Shown: positions 62,040 to 64,000 of the stretch, one piece after another
Numbering within the stretch: position 1 is the stretch's first letter
How the letters are laid out: each line of letters opens with the position of its first letter
DNA from: JALORV01 sp963766365
GTDB taxonomy: Bacteria; Pseudomonadota; Gammaproteobacteria; Burkholderiales; Burkholderiaceae_F
Length of the DNA: 64,000 nucleotides
NCBI GenBank assembly: GCA_963766365.1
Contig: CAVXZK010000004.1
Coordinates: 1 to 64,000, forward strand
Direction: 5' to 3'
The notes under the pieces: generated by a model
Databases searched by the model: none
What the model was told of the DNA's origin: nothing
The model's input: only the letters and a program-made list of their open reading frames with translations
Translations under genes and position numbers: made by a program

Positions 62040-63569
62040 ATGGCGGCCGAAGTCAAGGCACCACCGCTGCGCGAATTCCCGTCGCCGCCGCCGATCCTCC
62101 CGGGCGCGATGGAAGCGTCGCGGCCCTACGTGGCCAGCGACAAGATCCAGCAGGCGATCGGCTTTCCCGGCCAACTGACCGAAGGTTGGGAACAGCGCGC
62201 GATCACGCACATGGGCGAGATGCTGGGCAAGTACCGCTCGCTCAAGGTCTTCCTCGATTCGTGCGTGCACTGCGGGGCCTGCTCGGACAAGTGCCATTAC
62301 TACATTGGCACGCAGGACCCGAAGAACATGCCAGTGGCGCGCCAGGACCTGATGCGCAGTGTCTACCGCCGTTACTTCACGTTGCCCGGGAAGATCTTCC
62401 CGAAGCTCGTTGGCGCGCGCGATCTCACCAAGGAAGTGCTCGACGACTGGTACACGTACTACAACCAGTGCTCGGAATGCCGGCGCTGCTCGGTGTTCTG
62501 TCCGTACGGCATCGACACCGCCGAGGTGACGATGGCCGGGCGCGAGATTCTCGATGCGGTCGGCTACGGGCAGAAGTACAGCAACGAGATCATCGGCAAG
62601 GTGCACCGGGTCGGCAACAACCTCGGCCTGCCCGGCCCGGCGCTGGCCGACACGCTGACCGGGCTCGAGGAGGACGTCAAGGAAGAGACCGGCGCCGACG
62701 TCCGTTTCCCGCTCGACGAGAAGGGTGCCGAGGTGCTGCTGGTCACGCCATCCGCCGACTTCTTCGCCGAGCCCCATGTCGACAGCCTGATCGGCTATGC
62801 CAAGGTGTTCCACGCTGCCGGGATCCGCTGGACGCTGTCGTCAAAGGCCTCCGAGGCGGGCAACTTTGGTCTGTTCATCGGCAACTACGAGCAGCTGCGG
62901 GCAATCGCGCTGCGCATCCGCGAGGCGGCGCTGGAACTCGGCGTCAAGCGCATCATCGTAGGCGAGTGCGGCCATGCATGGCGCGTGGCCTACAGCTTCT
63001 GGAACACGCTGGTCGGCATCGGTGCCGGCGGCAAGGACCCGTTCGCGGTGCAGTTGCAGAGCCAGCTCGACTTGCGTTACCGCCAGCCGATGCACATCTG
63101 CGAGTTCACCTGGGACCTGATCCAGCGTGGCGCGCTGAAATTCGACAAGGATGCCAACGATCACCGCGTGGTCACGTTCCATGACTCGTGCAACGTGGCG
63201 CGCGCCTCGCGCATGGGCGATCACCCGGGCGGCCAGTTCGAGATCCCGCGCGCGATCATCCGTGCGGTGGCCAACAAATACGTCGAGATGGCGCCTGACA
63301 CCACGCGCGAGAAGACCTTCTGCTGCGGTGGCGGCGGCGGGCTCCTGACCGACGAACTGCTCGATCTGCGCGTCAAGGGCGCGCTGCCGCGTATGGAATC
63401 GCTGCGCGCGGTTGCCGACGAGAACGGTGTGAATTTCATGGCGACGATCTGCGCCATCTGCAAGGCGCAGTTCACCAAGGTACTGCCGTACTACGGCTTC
63501 AAGATGAACATGGTCGGTGGCGTGCACCAGCTCGTGAGCACCGCGATTCGCCTCGGCACGCCGCGCTGA
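62040..63569 (+). CDS. dsrK: DsrK iron-sulfur subunit (HdrD-like)
   Basis: 509 aa. Two [4Fe-4S] motifs (SCVHCGACSDKCHYY and CSECRRCSVFCPYG) and two CCG-type domains (HDSCNVARAS, CCGGGGG). Resembles heterodisulfide reductase HdrD. Takes electrons from the DsrC trisulfide/disulfide and passes them to DsrM. Soluble, held at the membrane by DsrM. Confidence 0.95.
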   Translation: MAAEVKAPPLREFPSPPPILPGAMEASRPYVASDKIQQAIGFPGQLTEGWEQRAITHMGEMLGKYRSLKVFLDSCVHCGACSDKCHYYIGTQDPKNMPVARQDLMRSVYRRYFTLPGKIFPKLVGARDLTKEVLDDWYTYYNQCSECRRCSVFCPYGIDTAEVTMAGREILDAVGYGQKYSNEIIGKVHRVGNNLGLPGPALADTLTGLEEDVKEETGADVRFPLDEKGAEVLLVTPSADFFAEPHVDSLIGYAKVFHAAGIRWTLSSKASEAGNFGLFIGNYEQLRAIALRIREAALELGVKRIIVGECGHAWRVAYSFWNTLVGIGAGGKDPFAVQLQSQLDLRYRQPMHICEFTWDLIQRGALKFDKDANDHRVVTFHDSCNVARASRMGDHPGGQFEIPRAIIRAVANKYVEMAPDTTREKTFCCGGGGGLLTDELLDLRVKGALPRMESLRAVADENGVNFMATICAICKAQFTKVLPYYGFKMNMVGGVHQLVSTAIRLGTPR

Positions 63570-63591
63570 AACCCAATGCATTGGAGGCACG

Positions 63592-64000
63592 ATGTCGACA
63601 ACCGCTGATACCACCGAGACTCCGCTGACCTTCCGCCGCTACAAGGATGGCGACTACGAGTGGAAGGATCTGCACCAGAAGATCTTCAACGCCGATCACT
63701 CGCACAAGTGTCCGACCTACATCCAGTCGACACCGCCGTGTCAGGGCAGCTGCCCGTCTGGTGAAGACATCCGCGGCTACCTGAACATCGTGCGCGGCAT
63801 GGAAAAGCCGCCGGTGGGCAAGGATGGCAAGCCTTTGATGTCGTGGCAGGAATATGCCTGGCGGCGCCTGACCGAGGCCAATCCGTTCCCGTCGATCATG
63901 GGGCGCGTCTGCCCGGCGCCGTGCGAGACCGGCTGCAACCGCAACGAGGTCGAGGATCACGTCGGCATCAACTCGGTCGAGCACTATCTCGGCGAGTGGG
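63592..64000 (+). CDS. dsrL: DsrL NAD(P)H:acceptor oxidoreductase, N-terminal part
   Basis: Open at the window end; 136 residues visible. TGGAGG ribosome site before the ATG. Motifs CQGSCPSGEDIRGYL and GRVCPAPCETGCNRNEVED match the N-terminal cysteine-rich region of DsrL (glutamate-synthase small-subunit-like), which binds [4Fe-4S] clusters before an FAD/NAD(P) module. In sulfur oxidisers DsrL passes electrons from DsrAB to NAD. The order dsrABEFHCMKL matches Allochromatium. Confidence 0.93.
   Translation, partial: MSTTADTTETPLTFRRYKDGDYEWKDLHQKIFNADHSHKCPTYIQSTPPCQGSCPSGEDIRGYLNIVRGMEKPPVGKDGKPLMSWQEYAWRRLTEANPFPSIMGRVCPAPCETGCNRNEVEDHVGINSVEHYLGEW

Overview
The window holds two stretches of bacterial DNA with clearly different composition, meeting near 20.83 kb. 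The left stretch (1 to about 20,830) has moderate G+C by eye, long AT-rich intergenic regions and ordinary proteobacterial housekeeping and envelope genes. The right stretch (about 20,860 to 64,000) is clearly G+C-rich and ends in a reverse-type dissimilatory sulfite reductase (rDSR) locus, as in sulfur-oxidising beta- and gammaproteobacteria. The switch happens at the left edge of an IS5-family element that lacks its left terminal repeat, and inside a histidine kinase gene that stops dead. An assembly chimera or an IS-mediated deletion are both possible, so the halves should not be assumed to share a genome until checked.

Left half: an ExbB/ExbD/ExbD/AgmX-type energy-transduction operon (53-3178); a receiver-PilZ protein; a frameshifted receiver-HD-GYP phosphodiesterase; a tRNA-Leu(CAA) with a good sigma70 promoter and a strong terminator; pyrC (interrupted), a DUF454 membrane protein and a hipBA toxin-antitoxin pair; a degenerate second copy of the tRNA-Leu 3' end plus its terminator; an outer-membrane beta-barrel; a TRAP-TAXI transporter with a short-chain dehydrogenase; a DUF4124 protein; a PilZ protein; a VanZ-like fusion; and the PEP-CTERM/exopolysaccharide regulators PrsR and PrsK. 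Five genes carry one-base frameshifts or an equivalent local lesion, mostly at short homopolymers.

Right half, accessory part (20.9-48.2 kb): an IS5-family element inserted at a CTAG site in a remnant of a DUF2326 (ABC-3C-type) defence gene; a subtilisin-like protease; an array of GTCGTAAAC sites resembling the end of a Tn7/TniA-type transposon; a decayed patchwork of three RelE/HigB-type toxin-antitoxin pairs, acetyltransferase, glyoxalase-fold and broken methyltransferase genes; a truncated phosphofructokinase; and then a run of predicted hydrolases: lysozyme/chitosanase-like protein, coiled-coil membrane protein, DUF5675 protein with a basic tail, small membrane protein, astacin/matrixin-like metallopeptidase, caspase-like protease, and a CHAT-protease / metallo-beta-lactamase-fold / patatin operon. 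Most of these proteins lack an export signal. This is the strongest candidate for an undescribed multi-effector system.

Right half, sulfur part (48.3-64 kb): a CsoR-family repressor at the end of a DUF2892-MFP-RND-DUF2892 operon whose upstream region carries an 18-bp palindrome of CsoR-operator type; then a leftward operon (small protein, stand-alone Cas6/Cmx6-like protein, tandem TusA, cysteine-less DsrC paralogue, unknown protein, TauD-like dioxygenase) divergent from dsrABEFHCMKL. The dsr genes would move sulfane sulfur (DsrEFH, DsrC, TusA) to DsrAB and pass electrons through DsrMK and DsrL.
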